Shown here: piece by piece, positions 8,807-17,570 of the stretch
Layout of the letters: each line of letters begins with the position of its first letter
Numbering within the stretch: position 1 is the stretch's first letter
From: Candidatus Latescibacterota bacterium
GTDB taxonomy: Bacteria > Latescibacterota > UBA2968 > UBA8231
Length of the DNA stretch: 46,504 nucleotides
Assembly: GCA_007136405.1 (NCBI GenBank)
Contig: SLHA01000055.1
Location: 1 to 46,504 of the forward strand
Reading direction: 5' to 3'
Translations under genes and position numbers: made by a program
Notes under the pieces: model-generated
Told to the model about the DNA's origin: nothing
Database searches by the model: none
Seen by the model: the letters and a program-made list of their open reading frames with translations, nothing else

Positions 8807-9811
8807 ATGATCAGCCTGGCACACTATCTGGGTGGGCTGTTTCTCGGCTGGAGCCTGGGCACCAATGACTCCGCCAACGTGTTCGGCACCGCGGTCAGTT
8901 CGCGCATGGTCGGTTACCGGACAGCGGTCGTTCTGGCTGCATTGTTCGTGGTCCTGGGCGCCATCCTGCAGGGAGAAGCAGGGATCCACACCTTGAGCCA
9001 GGATCTGCGCCGGGACACCGGGGCGGCTGCCGACCTCCTGTCCGAAAGTGATCTCAGGCTGCAGCGGGAGCGGGCTCGTACCCGAGCCATCGTGGTGTCG
9101 TACGCCGCTGCGGGTACCGTCACCTTTATGAGCCTGCTGAAGATGCCTGTTTCGGCCTCCCAGGCTGTAGTGGGAGCCATAGTCGGTGCTGATCTGTTGC
9201 GCGGTCAGGTCGACTACGGTGGGCTGGGAAAGGTGGTGGCCTGCTGGTTGGGCACGCCGGTGGGAGGCATATTCTTCACCTTTCTATTCTACTATGCCTT
9301 TCGATCATTGCTCCGCCGGTGGTCTCCATCCTTGTTTACCTATGATCCCACCATCACGGTATTGCTGATCGTCAGCGGATGTTACGGCGCCTATGCGCTG
9401 GGCGCCAACAATGTGGCCAGCGTCTCGGCGGTATTCGTCGGAGACGGGATGCTGACCACACGGCAGGCTGCCGCCTATGGAGGGCTGGCCATAGCGTTCG
9501 GCATCCTGACCTACAGTAAACCCGTGATGATGACCATCGGTACCGGCATCGTACCGCTGGACTCGTTTACGGCCTTTGTAGTGGTGCTGGCTCATGCAGT
9601 CACTGTACACATCTATGCCCTGATCGGCGTGCCGGTGTCAACATCCCAGGCCGTTGTCGGTTCGTTGATCGGCATCGGCATCATCAAGGGCGCCCACACC
9701 ATCAATTATCAACGCCTTGGCGGTGTCATTATGGCCTGGATGGCTGCACCACTGATCGCCGCCTTCATGGCCTGGACAGCCTTGTTCGTGGTGCGCATGC
9801 TCCGCGGATGA
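8807..9811 (+). CDS. PiT-family inorganic phosphate permease
   Basis: An integral membrane carrier of 334 aa of the PiT/PHO4 family, which takes up phosphate (as metal phosphate or with protons or Na+). The two inverted family signatures are present: LGTNDSANVFGTAVSSR near the N-terminus and GANNVASVSAVFVGDG in the middle. The second-half motif VPVSTSQAVVGSLIG mirrors MPVSASQAVVGAIVG in the first half, as expected for this internally duplicated fold. About nine or ten membrane segments can be picked out, and no large central cytoplasmic loop is present. The gene follows the DUF47 gene on the same strand, the usual pairing. Ribosome binding before ATG 8807 is weak (GAGG about 11 bases away). 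Confidence 0.93.
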   Translation: MISLAHYLGGLFLGWSLGTNDSANVFGTAVSSRMVGYRTAVVLAALFVVLGAILQGEAGIHTLSQDLRRDTGAAADLLSESDLRLQRERARTRAIVVSYAAAGTVTFMSLLKMPVSASQAVVGAIVGADLLRGQVDYGGLGKVVACWLGTPVGGIFFTFLFYYAFRSLLRRWSPSLFTYDPTITVLLIVSGCYGAYALGANNVASVSAVFVGDGMLTTRQAAAYGGLAIAFGILTYSKPVMMTIGTGIVPLDSFTAFVVVLAHAVTVHIYALIGVPVSTSQAVVGSLIGIGIIKGAHTINYQRLGGVIMAWMAAPLIAAFMAWTALFVVRMLRG

Positions 9812-9878
9812 CTCGACTATTCGGTCGCCCCGTTACTACAAGGCCGCTCACCACGTAAAACGTCGACTGGAGAACGAA

Positions 9879-11204
9879 ATGCATGATCGTGTGCCGGTGA
9901 ACCCTGATCACACCCCCGGATCCAGCGCGAATAACCAGGTAAACGATGCTGCGAACCCCAATCACCCAACCGCAGGCCTGCCCCCTTTGACGATCACGAA
10001 TGTGAAGTCGATCTGCTGTGCACCCAGAAGGAGTCCCTACCCTTCGCTCGTGATCGTCAAGGTAGAGACCAGCGAACCCGGCCTGTACGGTCTCGGATGC
10101 GCCTCGCACACCTTTCGCCCACTGGCCGTGGCCGCCAGTGTGGATCATTACCTCAACGCCATCGTGCAGGGCCGGAGCGCGGATTCCATCGAGGATGTCT
10201 GGCAGCTGGTATACCGGAGCACCAACACCCGCAACGGCCCCATCATCAACTGTGCCCTGAGCGGCCTGGATCAGGCGCTGTGGGATATCAAGGGCAAGCG
10301 TCTGGGCGTCCCCCTGTACGACCTTCTGGGCGGCAAGTGCCGGTTTGCCGTCGACACCTACGCTCATGCGAGCGGTCGGGATTTCAAGGAGCTGGAAGAC
10401 AGGGTGCAGCGCTACATCGAAGAAGGTTACCGGCACATACGCATCGAACTCTCTACCTATGGTCCGGAGGTGGAACAGGCGGATTTCCACCGGGCAGAAT
10501 TCGCCTCTCCCGAGGACCGTTACAAGGACCCGGTGGAGTATGTAGTCACTCTGCCCAGGATGTTCGAGCATATACGTCAGGTGTTCGGTGAGAAGGTCCA
10601 GTTGCTGCACGACATGATCTACACCCGCATTCACCCCATCGATGCGATCAACGTGATCAAGCGTCTGGAACCGTACCGCCCGTTTTTCATCGAGGATCCA
10701 TTCTGTATCGAAGACCGGCAGTACGTCCATCTGCTGCGTCAGCAGACCAGCATTCCGATCGCGTACGGTGAAAAGTTTGTCAATCCCAGCGAGTATTATG
10801 ACCTGATCACCGGCCGAATGATCGATTTTATCCGCTGTCACATTCCGTATATCGGCGGCCTTACCGCCGCGCGCAAGGTCGCGGCCCTGGGCGAGTTGTT
10901 CGGGGTCCGCACGGCTTGGCACGGCCCTGCGGACCTGTCACCCGTCGGCCATGCCGCCAATGCGCATCTCGATCTGGCTATATGGAATTTCGGTATCCAG
11001 GAGCGGGTCAGATTTACCCCGGAGGAGGAGGACATCTTTCCCGGGTGCCCCACCTTTGACAATGGCTACATGCACGTAAACGACAAACCGGGACTGGGGA
11101 TCGATATCGACGCGGATCTCGCAGCCCGCTTCCCCATTCCGGAAGACCGCATTTTCGGCGGCAGAGCCCTGCGGTACCGCGACGGTACCATCCGCAGGGC
11201 GTAA
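9879..11204 (+). CDS. ManD-like enolase-superfamily dehydratase (mandelate racemase/muconate lactonizing type)
   Basis: A protein of 441 aa, matching the mannonate-dehydratase/RspA branch of the enolase superfamily: YGLGCASHTFRPLAVAA, LWDIKGKRLGVPLYDLLGG, then FFIEDPF and the C-terminal AWHGPADLSPVGHAA and NFGIQE segments. Metal ligands D245, E272 and E298 are present, as are the loop Tyr (Y161) and H348. In typical ManD the Asp is followed two residues later by a catalytic His (DVH); here the sequence is D-M-I and the loop is one residue longer, so that His appears absent. It may act on another sugar acid or be weakly active. The first 36 residues are a polar extension not typical of the family. 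ATG 9879 has a TGGAGA site 5-6 bases upstream. Confidence 0.88.
   Translation: MHDRVPVNPDHTPGSSANNQVNDAANPNHPTAGLPPLTITNVKSICCAPRRSPYPSLVIVKVETSEPGLYGLGCASHTFRPLAVAASVDHYLNAIVQGRSADSIEDVWQLVYRSTNTRNGPIINCALSGLDQALWDIKGKRLGVPLYDLLGGKCRFAVDTYAHASGRDFKELEDRVQRYIEEGYRHIRIELSTYGPEVEQADFHRAEFASPEDRYKDPVEYVVTLPRMFEHIRQVFGEKVQLLHDMIYTRIHPIDAINVIKRLEPYRPFFIEDPFCIEDRQYVHLLRQQTSIPIAYGEKFVNPSEYYDLITGRMIDFIRCHIPYIGGLTAARKVAALGELFGVRTAWHGPADLSPVGHAANAHLDLAIWNFGIQERVRFTPEEEDIFPGCPTFDNGYMHVNDKPGLGIDIDADLAARFPIPEDRIFGGRALRYRDGTIRRA
11167..11199. other. Imperfect inverted repeat at the end of the ManD-like gene
   Basis: CCCTGCGGTACC (11167-11178) is followed after a 5-base gap by GGTACC, a 3-base bulge and CGCAGGG (to 11199). 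It can fold into a strong stem and lies at the 3' end of the ManD-like gene, between two convergent genes. No T-run follows on either strand, so it may slow or protect transcript ends rather than act as an intrinsic terminator. Part of it is coding, so chance is possible. Confidence 0.35.
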
Positions 11205-11282
11205 TCGGCCCATCAGGGAAGCGTAACGGATCTCTACCAGCCGCCAGCGCGGACCACGGCTTTCCGGGCGGTCAGGTCCCGC

Positions 11283-12329
11283 TTACAGGTGCAACTCCAG
11301 ACCCCAAAGCGGGTTGGACCCCGTATTGCGGCCGCAGTAGAACACGCAGAACCAGGTATCCACCGCGGTCTGCACCATCCAGGGATAGCCGTAGTCCGGA
11401 CGCTCGGCGCCGTCGGGCGGGCTCTCGCCGGTATGGAAGGTAGCCACCGTACCCACTCGGTTCCAGTGCAGCGCTGTCGCCTCCGCGGTCCACAGAGCGA
11501 TATATCCGGGCAGCTCGCTGTCCGGCTGCAGAAGCTGCTGACGTTGCGTCTCGAAAGCGAACAACCGGGATGGGTGGCCGGGATCCGTGAACACGGACGG
11601 CGAAGTCATGTTGACACGTGCACCGATTCCACTGTCACCCGCCTGCCAGGTGACGCCTGCGTCATCCGAAACGAATTGCCGGTAGCCGTTCACGGTTCTG
11701 CCCTTGGCCAGCCCGATTATTCTGCCCTGCGCCAGGCAGAAAGCCGGTTCGACCAACGGCTCCCCGGTGATCAACCACGGCTCGCTCCAGCTCCGGCCAC
11801 AATCACGCGATAACGCCAGCCAGAGCCCGGAGCGCCCCAGAGCCGCACCCTCACGGCAGTGCCCGGTCACAGCCAGGCCATGGCCGGGCAGGTGGACGAG
11901 ATTGCCGTACACGCTTCCGGTCAGACTGCGGGTGTCGACCGGATCCCATCCGGAGCCTGCCCCTACCTGGCGCCAGCCGAAAATGTCGCTGCGCCGGCTA
12001 CCCTCAGTCATCGCCATGGCCAGTATGACGATCGAGCCGTCTTCGGCTTCGCCGATGGCCAGATTCCCCGAGTGGACGTAGGTCTCACCGGGATAGTAGT
12101 CAGCCAACACCACAGGCGTACTGAAACTGCGTCCGCCATCGCTCGAACGGCCCACCGCCGGGCAGCCACCCCACGTGTGCCCGCTAGCGGTCAGATACGC
12201 CAGGTATACGCTTCCGTCCCGGGCCAGGACCATCTTGGGCCAGCCAAGGTGGGCATAACGCGGATCGGAGGGTGCGGGCATGACGACCCGCACCGGGCCG
12301 TAGTCGGCTGCTTGAGGATGTACCGGCAT
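11283..12329 (-). CDS. Sialidase-like BNR-repeat protein
   Basis: A protein of 348 aa with the six-bladed-propeller signs of the sialidase/neuraminidase superfamily. Asp-box type motifs are spaced along it: SSDGGRSF (first third), SRDCGRSW (middle) and SDDAGVTW (about residue 220), the expected S-x-D-x-G-x-x-W/F pattern. No signal peptide is visible, so it looks cytoplasmic, which is common for this superfamily in bacteria with large sets of sugar-processing genes. The arginine triad needed for true sialidase activity cannot be confirmed by eye, so the substrate is unknown. ATG 12329 has a GGAG site 7 bases upstream. It follows the PHP gene by 161 bases on the same strand and could be co-transcribed with purN and PHP. 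Confidence 0.82.
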   Translation of the reverse strand: MPVHPQAADYGPVRVVMPAPSDPRYAHLGWPKMVLARDGSVYLAYLTASGHTWGGCPAVGRSSDGGRSFSTPVVLADYYPGETYVHSGNLAIGEAEDGSIVILAMAMTEGSRRSDIFGWRQVGAGSGWDPVDTRSLTGSVYGNLVHLPGHGLAVTGHCREGAALGRSGLWLALSRDCGRSWSEPWLITGEPLVEPAFCLAQGRIIGLAKGRTVNGYRQFVSDDAGVTWQAGDSGIGARVNMTSPSVFTDPGHPSRLFAFETQRQQLLQPDSELPGYIALWTAEATALHWNRVGTVATFHTGESPPDGAERPDYGYPWMVQTAVDTWFCVFYCGRNTGSNPLWGLELHL

Positions 12330-12490
12330 CGTCCTGCTCCCAGGTTGTGCAGATCCCGCTTCACGGCTTACTGGACAACCGTTTCATTCTGGAATCTGCG
12401 GTACGGCCCCAACCACCCGGTGTGATCGTGAGCATCAAGCGTCGACGATGACATCGGGCCATGAAGAGCGCCAGGCGTCCGAGTGGACGG

Positions 12491-13360
12491 TCACATCCCG
12501 TGCCGCCCGTTCCGCAGACGTTGCAGGATACCGATGTGATCGACCGTGAGATGCAAGGCATTGAAGCAGTCAGCAGGCACTCCCCCGCCCACACGGCCGA
12601 TTCCCGCCGTGAAACCGTGCTGGTCACTGCCGGGCACCAGTTCCACACCGCGGTCACGGAAATAGGCACAGGCTCTCCACAGCATCTGCAAAGGTGCGGG
12701 TATATTGCTGCAGCGGATGCGGTACTGGGTATTGCCGTTGACCTCCAATGGGATGCCATGCTGCACCGCCGCCGCGGCGATGGCGTCCAGATCCAGCATA
12801 TAAAAAGCGCCAATCTCCTCGACGGTGAAATCCCCATCCCAGCGGGGCTCCATAGCGGAAACCCACGGCTCGGCATCGCGTTTGATCAACCGCAGGTTGA
12901 CGGCACTGCGGAACGGATGGGCCAGGAAGATCTCACGGTTCGTGGCGTCGGAAAACATCCGGTATGCCACCAGACGCTCGATCAGCGCGTCCGTGTTTTC
13001 TGCCGCGTCCATCCCGGGAAAAGCCACTTCGCCGATGAAGAAATCCGACATAGAAACGACGGAATCCGGCATGGCATCCAGATCCTGGCCTGGACCGATT
13101 TCCGGGGCAAAATACAGCTTCAGGTCCGGAAATTCAGGTTTAAGGGCATCGAGTTCCGCCCGGTAGGCGCGCAGTCCATCCACGCTGGCCTCATAGTGCC
13201 GGCCTGGCTTCCGCGCATTCAGATACAGTCCCAGATGATCCGTGATCCCGATCAACCTGCGCCCGGTCAGGCGCGCATGCTGCAGATGATCCGACAGGCT
13301 GACTCCCTCGGCCCGTTCCTGGCCGGCGTGATAGTGCAGGTCGACATTATGGATATGCAT
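12491..13360 (-). CDS. PHP-superfamily metal-dependent hydrolase
   Basis: A protein of 289 aa from ATG 13360; a TTG at 13369 overlapping the purN stop is an alternative start. PHP-type metal ligands are visible: DLHYHAG (H9, H11), GITDHLG (D41, H42), a Glu in YFAPEIG, LAHPFRS and near the C-terminus GSDQHG. These match the PHP fold used by histidinol phosphatase, polymerase-associated phosphoesterases and related enzymes. No polymerase or other domain is fused. The closest use could be a phosphoesterase or an amidohydrolase-like activity; the substrate is not known. The gene begins only a few bases from the end of purN on the same strand, so the two are probably transcribed together. Confidence 0.82.
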   Translation of the reverse strand: MHIHNVDLHYHAGQERAEGVSLSDHLQHARLTGRRLIGITDHLGLYLNARKPGRHYEASVDGLRAYRAELDALKPEFPDLKLYFAPEIGPGQDLDAMPDSVVSMSDFFIGEVAFPGMDAAENTDALIERLVAYRMFSDATNREIFLAHPFRSAVNLRLIKRDAEPWVSAMEPRWDGDFTVEEIGAFYMLDLDAIAAAAVQHGIPLEVNGNTQYRIRCSNIPAPLQMLWRACAYFRDRGVELVPGSDQHGFTAGIGRVGGGVPADCFNALHLTVDHIGILQRLRNGRHGM

Positions 13361-13365
13361 AGGCC

Positions 13366-14028
13366 TCAATCTTCAGGGTTGTAAGGGGCATTTCCGTGAC
13401 TCTGGGTGCGGTCAGCCGCAGCCAGGGCGTCAAGGTCCAGCTCTCCCGTGGCGATACGTTGCAGTGTCTCCGGATAGATCCGGTGTTCCTCCTCCAGAAC
13501 GCGCGCTGCCAGCGTCTCCACCGTGTCTCCCGTATACACCGGAACACGACGTTGTGCCACTATCGGGCCTTGATCATAGTGCGCGTCGACCAGATGCACG
13601 GTGGGGCCGCTCTTCCGCTCACCGGCAGCCAGCACCGCCGCGTGAACCCGCTCGCCATAGAACCCCTGCCCGCCGAACCGGGGCAACAACGCTGGATGTA
13701 TGTTGAGCACTCTGTTTTTATAAGCGTTCAAGGTCTGCGGGCCCAGTTTGCGCATGTATCCGGCCAGACAGATGATCTCCGCTCCATAGTGCTGCAGGGT
13801 CTCCATGATGGCCCGGTCCAGCGCCTCCGGTTCAGGATGCGTTACCGAGCTCAGATGTCGTGCCGGAATTCCTTCACGAGCAGCGCGCTCCATGGCGCCG
13901 GAGCGTGAATTATTGCTGATCAACACACACGGCTCAGCATACAGTGTGCCATGCCTGCAGGCATCGATGATGGCCTGCATGTTGGATCCGCCGTGTGAAG
14001 CCAGGAAGCCCAGTCTCAAACGGTTCAT
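13366..14028 (-). CDS. purN: Phosphoribosylglycinamide formyltransferase
   Basis: A protein of 220 aa from ATG 14028, with a GGAGG site 3-7 bases ahead. It catalyses the formylation of GAR to FGAR with 10-formyl-THF in de novo purine synthesis. The catalytic Asn, His and Asp are N109 and H111 (LNIHPALLP) and D152 (DAHYDQGPI). Other family motifs are ASHGGSNMQAI, the phosphate-binding ISNNSRSGAMERA and the folate-binding LAGYMRKL. The loop RFGGQGFYGERVH replaces the enterobacterial form and is the type seen in Bacteroidota and relatives, a weak lineage clue. The reading frame remains open upstream to 14361 but that part has no coding character. The stop overlaps a potential TTG start of the PHP gene. 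Confidence 0.94.
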   Translation of the reverse strand: MNRLRLGFLASHGGSNMQAIIDACRHGTLYAEPCVLISNNSRSGAMERAAREGIPARHLSSVTHPEPEALDRAIMETLQHYGAEIICLAGYMRKLGPQTLNAYKNRVLNIHPALLPRFGGQGFYGERVHAAVLAAGERKSGPTVHLVDAHYDQGPIVAQRRVPVYTGDTVETLAARVLEEEHRIYPETLQRIATGELDLDALAAADRTQSHGNAPYNPED

Positions 14029-14424
14029 ATCTCCTCCAGCCCGTGAGTCAGCCTCAGAGTGCCCCCGCGGCAGGCGAATTCCGGGTCGCGAACAAGACGT
14101 ATAGTGCGGCAGGCGCTGCCATAGGGGGCCACAAACCGTCGCCACCCCATGGACCCGGTACCCTCCGCTTCGTACCATTAACAGGCCGGCCGACCGCGGC
14201 TGTTCACCACAGCGGCATACGGCCACCCGGCCCCACAGCACAAGAATAGCGCATACCGGCGTCTCAGGGCAATGCCTGTGCCGCATCGCGACGTGCAGGC
14301 GGAACCGGGTCAGCGCTGTACCATGCGTGCGCTGCTTGTTGACCACCAGCCCTGACAGCAACGCCCGTTAACCGACCATCTGCGGGCGCAATCGGCCTGA
14401 ACCCCTGCTCCCGGAGAGATCGGC
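14029..14424. other. Divergent intergenic region between purN and the MATE gene
   Basis: These 396 bases lie between two divergent genes and must hold promoters for both. I saw no coding sequence with a credible start. A TTGACC at 14338-14343 on the plus strand has no -10 at normal distance. No riboswitch, strong hairpin or repeat was recognised, although purN is sometimes under purine control. Confidence 0.4.
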
Positions 14425-15837
14425 TTGCCTGCCACAGAGATACCAGGACGTTCCCAGCGCGTCGATGATTTCGTCTCTCGACCGAAGCGCGCTGTCTGGA
14501 CGCTGTCCGTGCCGATCATGGTCGGCATGGCGGTGCAGACGCTGTACAGCTTTGTCGACATGGTGTACATCGGATGGCTAGGGGGGGAAGCGCTTGCCGC
14601 CCTCACGTTCAACATGCCGCTGGTATTCTTCTCTATTGGCCTCACCTTCGGTCTGGGCACCGGTGTTACCGCGGTCATCTCCCAATTCATGGGCGCCGGC
14701 GACAAGCGTGGCGCCGACAACACGGCCGAGCACGCCCTGCTCATGGGCATCGTCCTCGGCGTGGTGATTCCAAGCGTGGGTCTGCTCTACAAACGGCAAC
14801 TGTTTCAACTACTCGGAGCCAGTCCTCCGGTTCTGGCGCTGGCGCTGGATTACTTCCGAATCATCGCCATGGGCTTCGTCTTCATGATCCTGAACGTCCA
14901 GTTCCGGTCGATCATGACGGGTGAGGGAGATACCCGCACGCCCATCGTTTTTCAGATCATCGGAACCGTGCTCAACCTGGTCCTGGATCCCCTGCTCATC
15001 TTCACCGCCGGGATGGGCATAGCCGGCGCCGCGATGGCCACCATCATCAGCCAGGCGGTGGTTCTGTGCTGCTTCCTTTACCATTTCTTCGTCCGCCGCG
15101 GCGGCTATCTGGACCTGCATCCTGCTGCATTCTCGTTCTCCGGCCGGATCATCGCCCGCGTATTGCGCATCGGTGTTCCAGCGTCGGCCTCCATGGTGAT
15201 CATGTCCAGTGGCAGCATGTTCTTCAATCGTATCGTGTCCACCTTTGGTAACGAAGCTGTGGCCGCGTTGGGTGTCGGAGAACGGGTGAACAGCATCTTC
15301 TTTCTACCTATGATGGCCCTGGCCTCCAGTATGGTGACGCTGTCCGGCATGTTCATGGGTGCCGGGCGTAACGATCTGATCCGCATCATCCTCAGCTATG
15401 TCATCATACGTGGACAGATTTTCGCCTTGGTACTGGGCGGTCTCTTCTTCGCCTTCGCTCCCTGGATCTTCGCCATCTTCACCCGGGATCCGGTGATCAT
15501 CGAGACCGCGGTGGGCTTTATCCGGATCATGGTTTTCGCCTATCCCTTCACTGCCGTTGGGATCATCAGTGGCCGCGTTTTTCAGGGCATCGGCGAAGGT
15601 ATGCCGGGTCTGCTGCTCACCTCCATGCGCGTGATCCTGGTCAGTGGCCTGCTGGCCTTCGTCTTCGTTTACGTGTTGGGTCTGGGGGTGAGTTCGGTCT
15701 GGGTGGCCATGCTCGTGGCCTCTATCACCACCTCCGCACTGGCCTATTTATGGATCTCGTACCGGCTCAGGCAACTTCCCGCACCCACAGCCTCTGTGGA
15801 GGCTGTGGCAGGATGCAGCACCCCTCCCCGTTTCTGA
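14425..15837 (+). CDS. MATE-family multidrug/organic cation efflux protein
   Basis: A protein of 470 aa, close to the usual 440-470 aa. It is an inner-membrane antiporter expected to expel organic cations or drugs in exchange for Na+ or H+. Twelve membrane segments can be traced. MATE signatures include SVPIMVGMAVQTLYSFVDM in the first helix, GTGVTAVISQFMGAGD in the first half and its counterpart GMFMGAGRND in the second half, plus NVQFRSIMTGEGDTRTP. I use the TTG start at 14425 because a GGAGAG site lies 7 bases before it and no ATG or GTG is better placed before helix 1. The DAHP synthase gene follows 158 bases on, without an obvious functional link. Confidence 0.92.
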   Translation: MPATEIPGRSQRVDDFVSRPKRAVWTLSVPIMVGMAVQTLYSFVDMVYIGWLGGEALAALTFNMPLVFFSIGLTFGLGTGVTAVISQFMGAGDKRGADNTAEHALLMGIVLGVVIPSVGLLYKRQLFQLLGASPPVLALALDYFRIIAMGFVFMILNVQFRSIMTGEGDTRTPIVFQIIGTVLNLVLDPLLIFTAGMGIAGAAMATIISQAVVLCCFLYHFFVRRGGYLDLHPAAFSFSGRIIARVLRIGVPASASMVIMSSGSMFFNRIVSTFGNEAVAALGVGERVNSIFFLPMMALASSMVTLSGMFMGAGRNDLIRIILSYVIIRGQIFALVLGGLFFAFAPWIFAIFTRDPVIIETAVGFIRIMVFAYPFTAVGIISGRVFQGIGEGMPGLLLTSMRVILVSGLLAFVFVYVLGLGVSSVWVAMLVASITTSALAYLWISYRLRQLPAPTASVEAVAGCSTPPRF

Positions 15838-15995
15838 CCGCGACCCGGGGAGGGGCGGCCGCAGCACCCGCGCACGACGCGGCAGACGTTACGGCCGCGA
15901 CATGTCTGCCACACTGCCCGCAACTTGATCAGAGAATGGCCATGGCCCGTTCCGGCACTTGACACCGACACGCTCCGGAGGTGTATTGAGACCCC

Positions 15996-17333
15996 ATGGA
16001 TACCGTATGGACTCCTGCCTCATGGCAACAGCGGCCCGCCGCCCAACAACCGGAATACCCGGATTCCGAGGCACTGCAGTCCGTGCTGGCCAATCTTGCC
16101 CAACTGCCCCCGCTGGTGACCAGCTGGGAGGTCGAAGACCTCAAGTCACAGCTGGCCGCCGCCTCGCGCGGTGAGAAGTTCGTGCTTCAGGGCGGAGACT
16201 GCTGTGAGCGCTTCGACGAGTGCACTTCGGACATCATCGTCAGCAAGCTGAAGATCCTGCTGCAGATGGCTCTGATCCTGGTGCACGGCAGTCGTCGCCA
16301 GGTAATCCGCCTGGGCCGGTTCGGCGGCCAGTACGCCAAACCGCGGTCTTCGGATACGGAAATCCGGGACGGAGTGTCGCTGCCCGCATTCCGCGGCGAC
16401 CTCATCAACGGCGCCGAGTTCCTGCCCCAGGTTCGCACTCCGGATCCTGAACGCTTGATACGCGGGTACGGCAAGGCTGCGCTGACGATCAACTTCATCC
16501 GCGCCCTCGGCACCGGCGGCTTCGCCGACCTGCACCATCCACAGCAGTGGAATCTGAGATTCGCGTCTAACACACCTCAGGAAGGCCGTTACCAGGGCAC
16601 GGTAGCGCGCATACTGGACGCCATAGAATTCGTTGAGACCATTCTGGGAGAGTCGATCTCCGAACTCGGAACGGCGGCGTTCTACACCAGTCATGAAGGT
16701 CTGCTGCTCTGGTACGAACAAGCTCAGACCCGGCAGGTGCCCCGACGCCCCGGATTCTACAATCTCAGCACGCACTTCCCGTGGATCGGGGATCGCACAC
16801 GAATGCTGGACGGCGCGCACGTGGAGTACTTTCGCGGCATCGCCAATCCGATCGGCGTCAAACTGGGCCCATCGATCACTCCCCGGGAGCTGCTGCACCT
16901 GATCGAAAAGCTCAATCCTGCCAATGAACCCGGCCGCCTGACGCTCATCCACCGCTTCGGCGTAGACCGTATCGACGCCTGTCTGCCGCCGCTGATCGAG
17001 GCCGTGCAACAAGCTGAGCGCATCGTTCTATGGTGCTGTGATCCCATGCACGGCAATGCCGAACTCACGGAGACCGGCGTGAAGACCCGCCGCTTCGACA
17101 ACATACTGGGCGAACTGGACCGTGCCTTTGCCATTCACCGCCGGTTGGGCACGTGGCTCGGTGGCGTCCACTTCGAACTCAGCGGTGAGGACGTGACCGA
17201 ATGCATTGGCGGCGCTCGTGGTCTGGGTGCCCAGGGTTTGTCCCAGGCGTATCGCAGCCTGGTGGATCCAAGGCTCAACTACGAGCAGGCTCTTGAGATG
17301 GCATTGTTGATCGCCGATCGCATCAAACCCTGA
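15996..17333 (+). CDS. 3-deoxy-7-phosphoheptulonate synthase, class II
   Basis: A protein of 445 aa and normal length for the class II (plant/mycobacterial type) DAHP synthases. It condenses PEP and erythrose-4-phosphate in the first step of the shikimate pathway. Class II signatures are clear: KFVLQGGDCCERF with the metal Cys (C69), GRFGGQYAKPRS, SHEGLLLWYEQ, LIHRFG, WCCDPMHGN with the metal His, GGVHFELSGEDVTEC with the metal Glu, and SLVDPRLNYEQALE with the metal Asp. No extra regulatory N-terminal domain like that of the M. tuberculosis enzyme can be recognised. The ribosome binding site CGGAGG is rather far from ATG 15996 (about 12 bases). No other aro gene is near. Confidence 0.96.
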   Translation: MDTVWTPASWQQRPAAQQPEYPDSEALQSVLANLAQLPPLVTSWEVEDLKSQLAAASRGEKFVLQGGDCCERFDECTSDIIVSKLKILLQMALILVHGSRRQVIRLGRFGGQYAKPRSSDTEIRDGVSLPAFRGDLINGAEFLPQVRTPDPERLIRGYGKAALTINFIRALGTGGFADLHHPQQWNLRFASNTPQEGRYQGTVARILDAIEFVETILGESISELGTAAFYTSHEGLLLWYEQAQTRQVPRRPGFYNLSTHFPWIGDRTRMLDGAHVEYFRGIANPIGVKLGPSITPRELLHLIEKLNPANEPGRLTLIHRFGVDRIDACLPPLIEAVQQAERIVLWCCDPMHGNAELTETGVKTRRFDNILGELDRAFAIHRRLGTWLGGVHFELSGEDVTECIGGARGLGAQGLSQAYRSLVDPRLNYEQALEMALLIADRIKP

Positions 17334-17570
17334 TCCCGTTCGAAGGGGCCTTTGGTCAACCCCCCGGCACGGCACCCGACGCCCGTCACTGCGGCGCCCG
17401 GCGGTCGCCACTGCACCGCCCGGCGCTCGTTCCGGATGGATCGTGACACAGCGCCCACGGTACCCCCGGCAGCACTCGGCATGACGGCGCCGCGCAGCGG
17501 AGACCACAAGCCGCGCTGACATCGCCACATCCCTGTTGTCCGACCACAACCTCCCTATGGAGCAATGACC

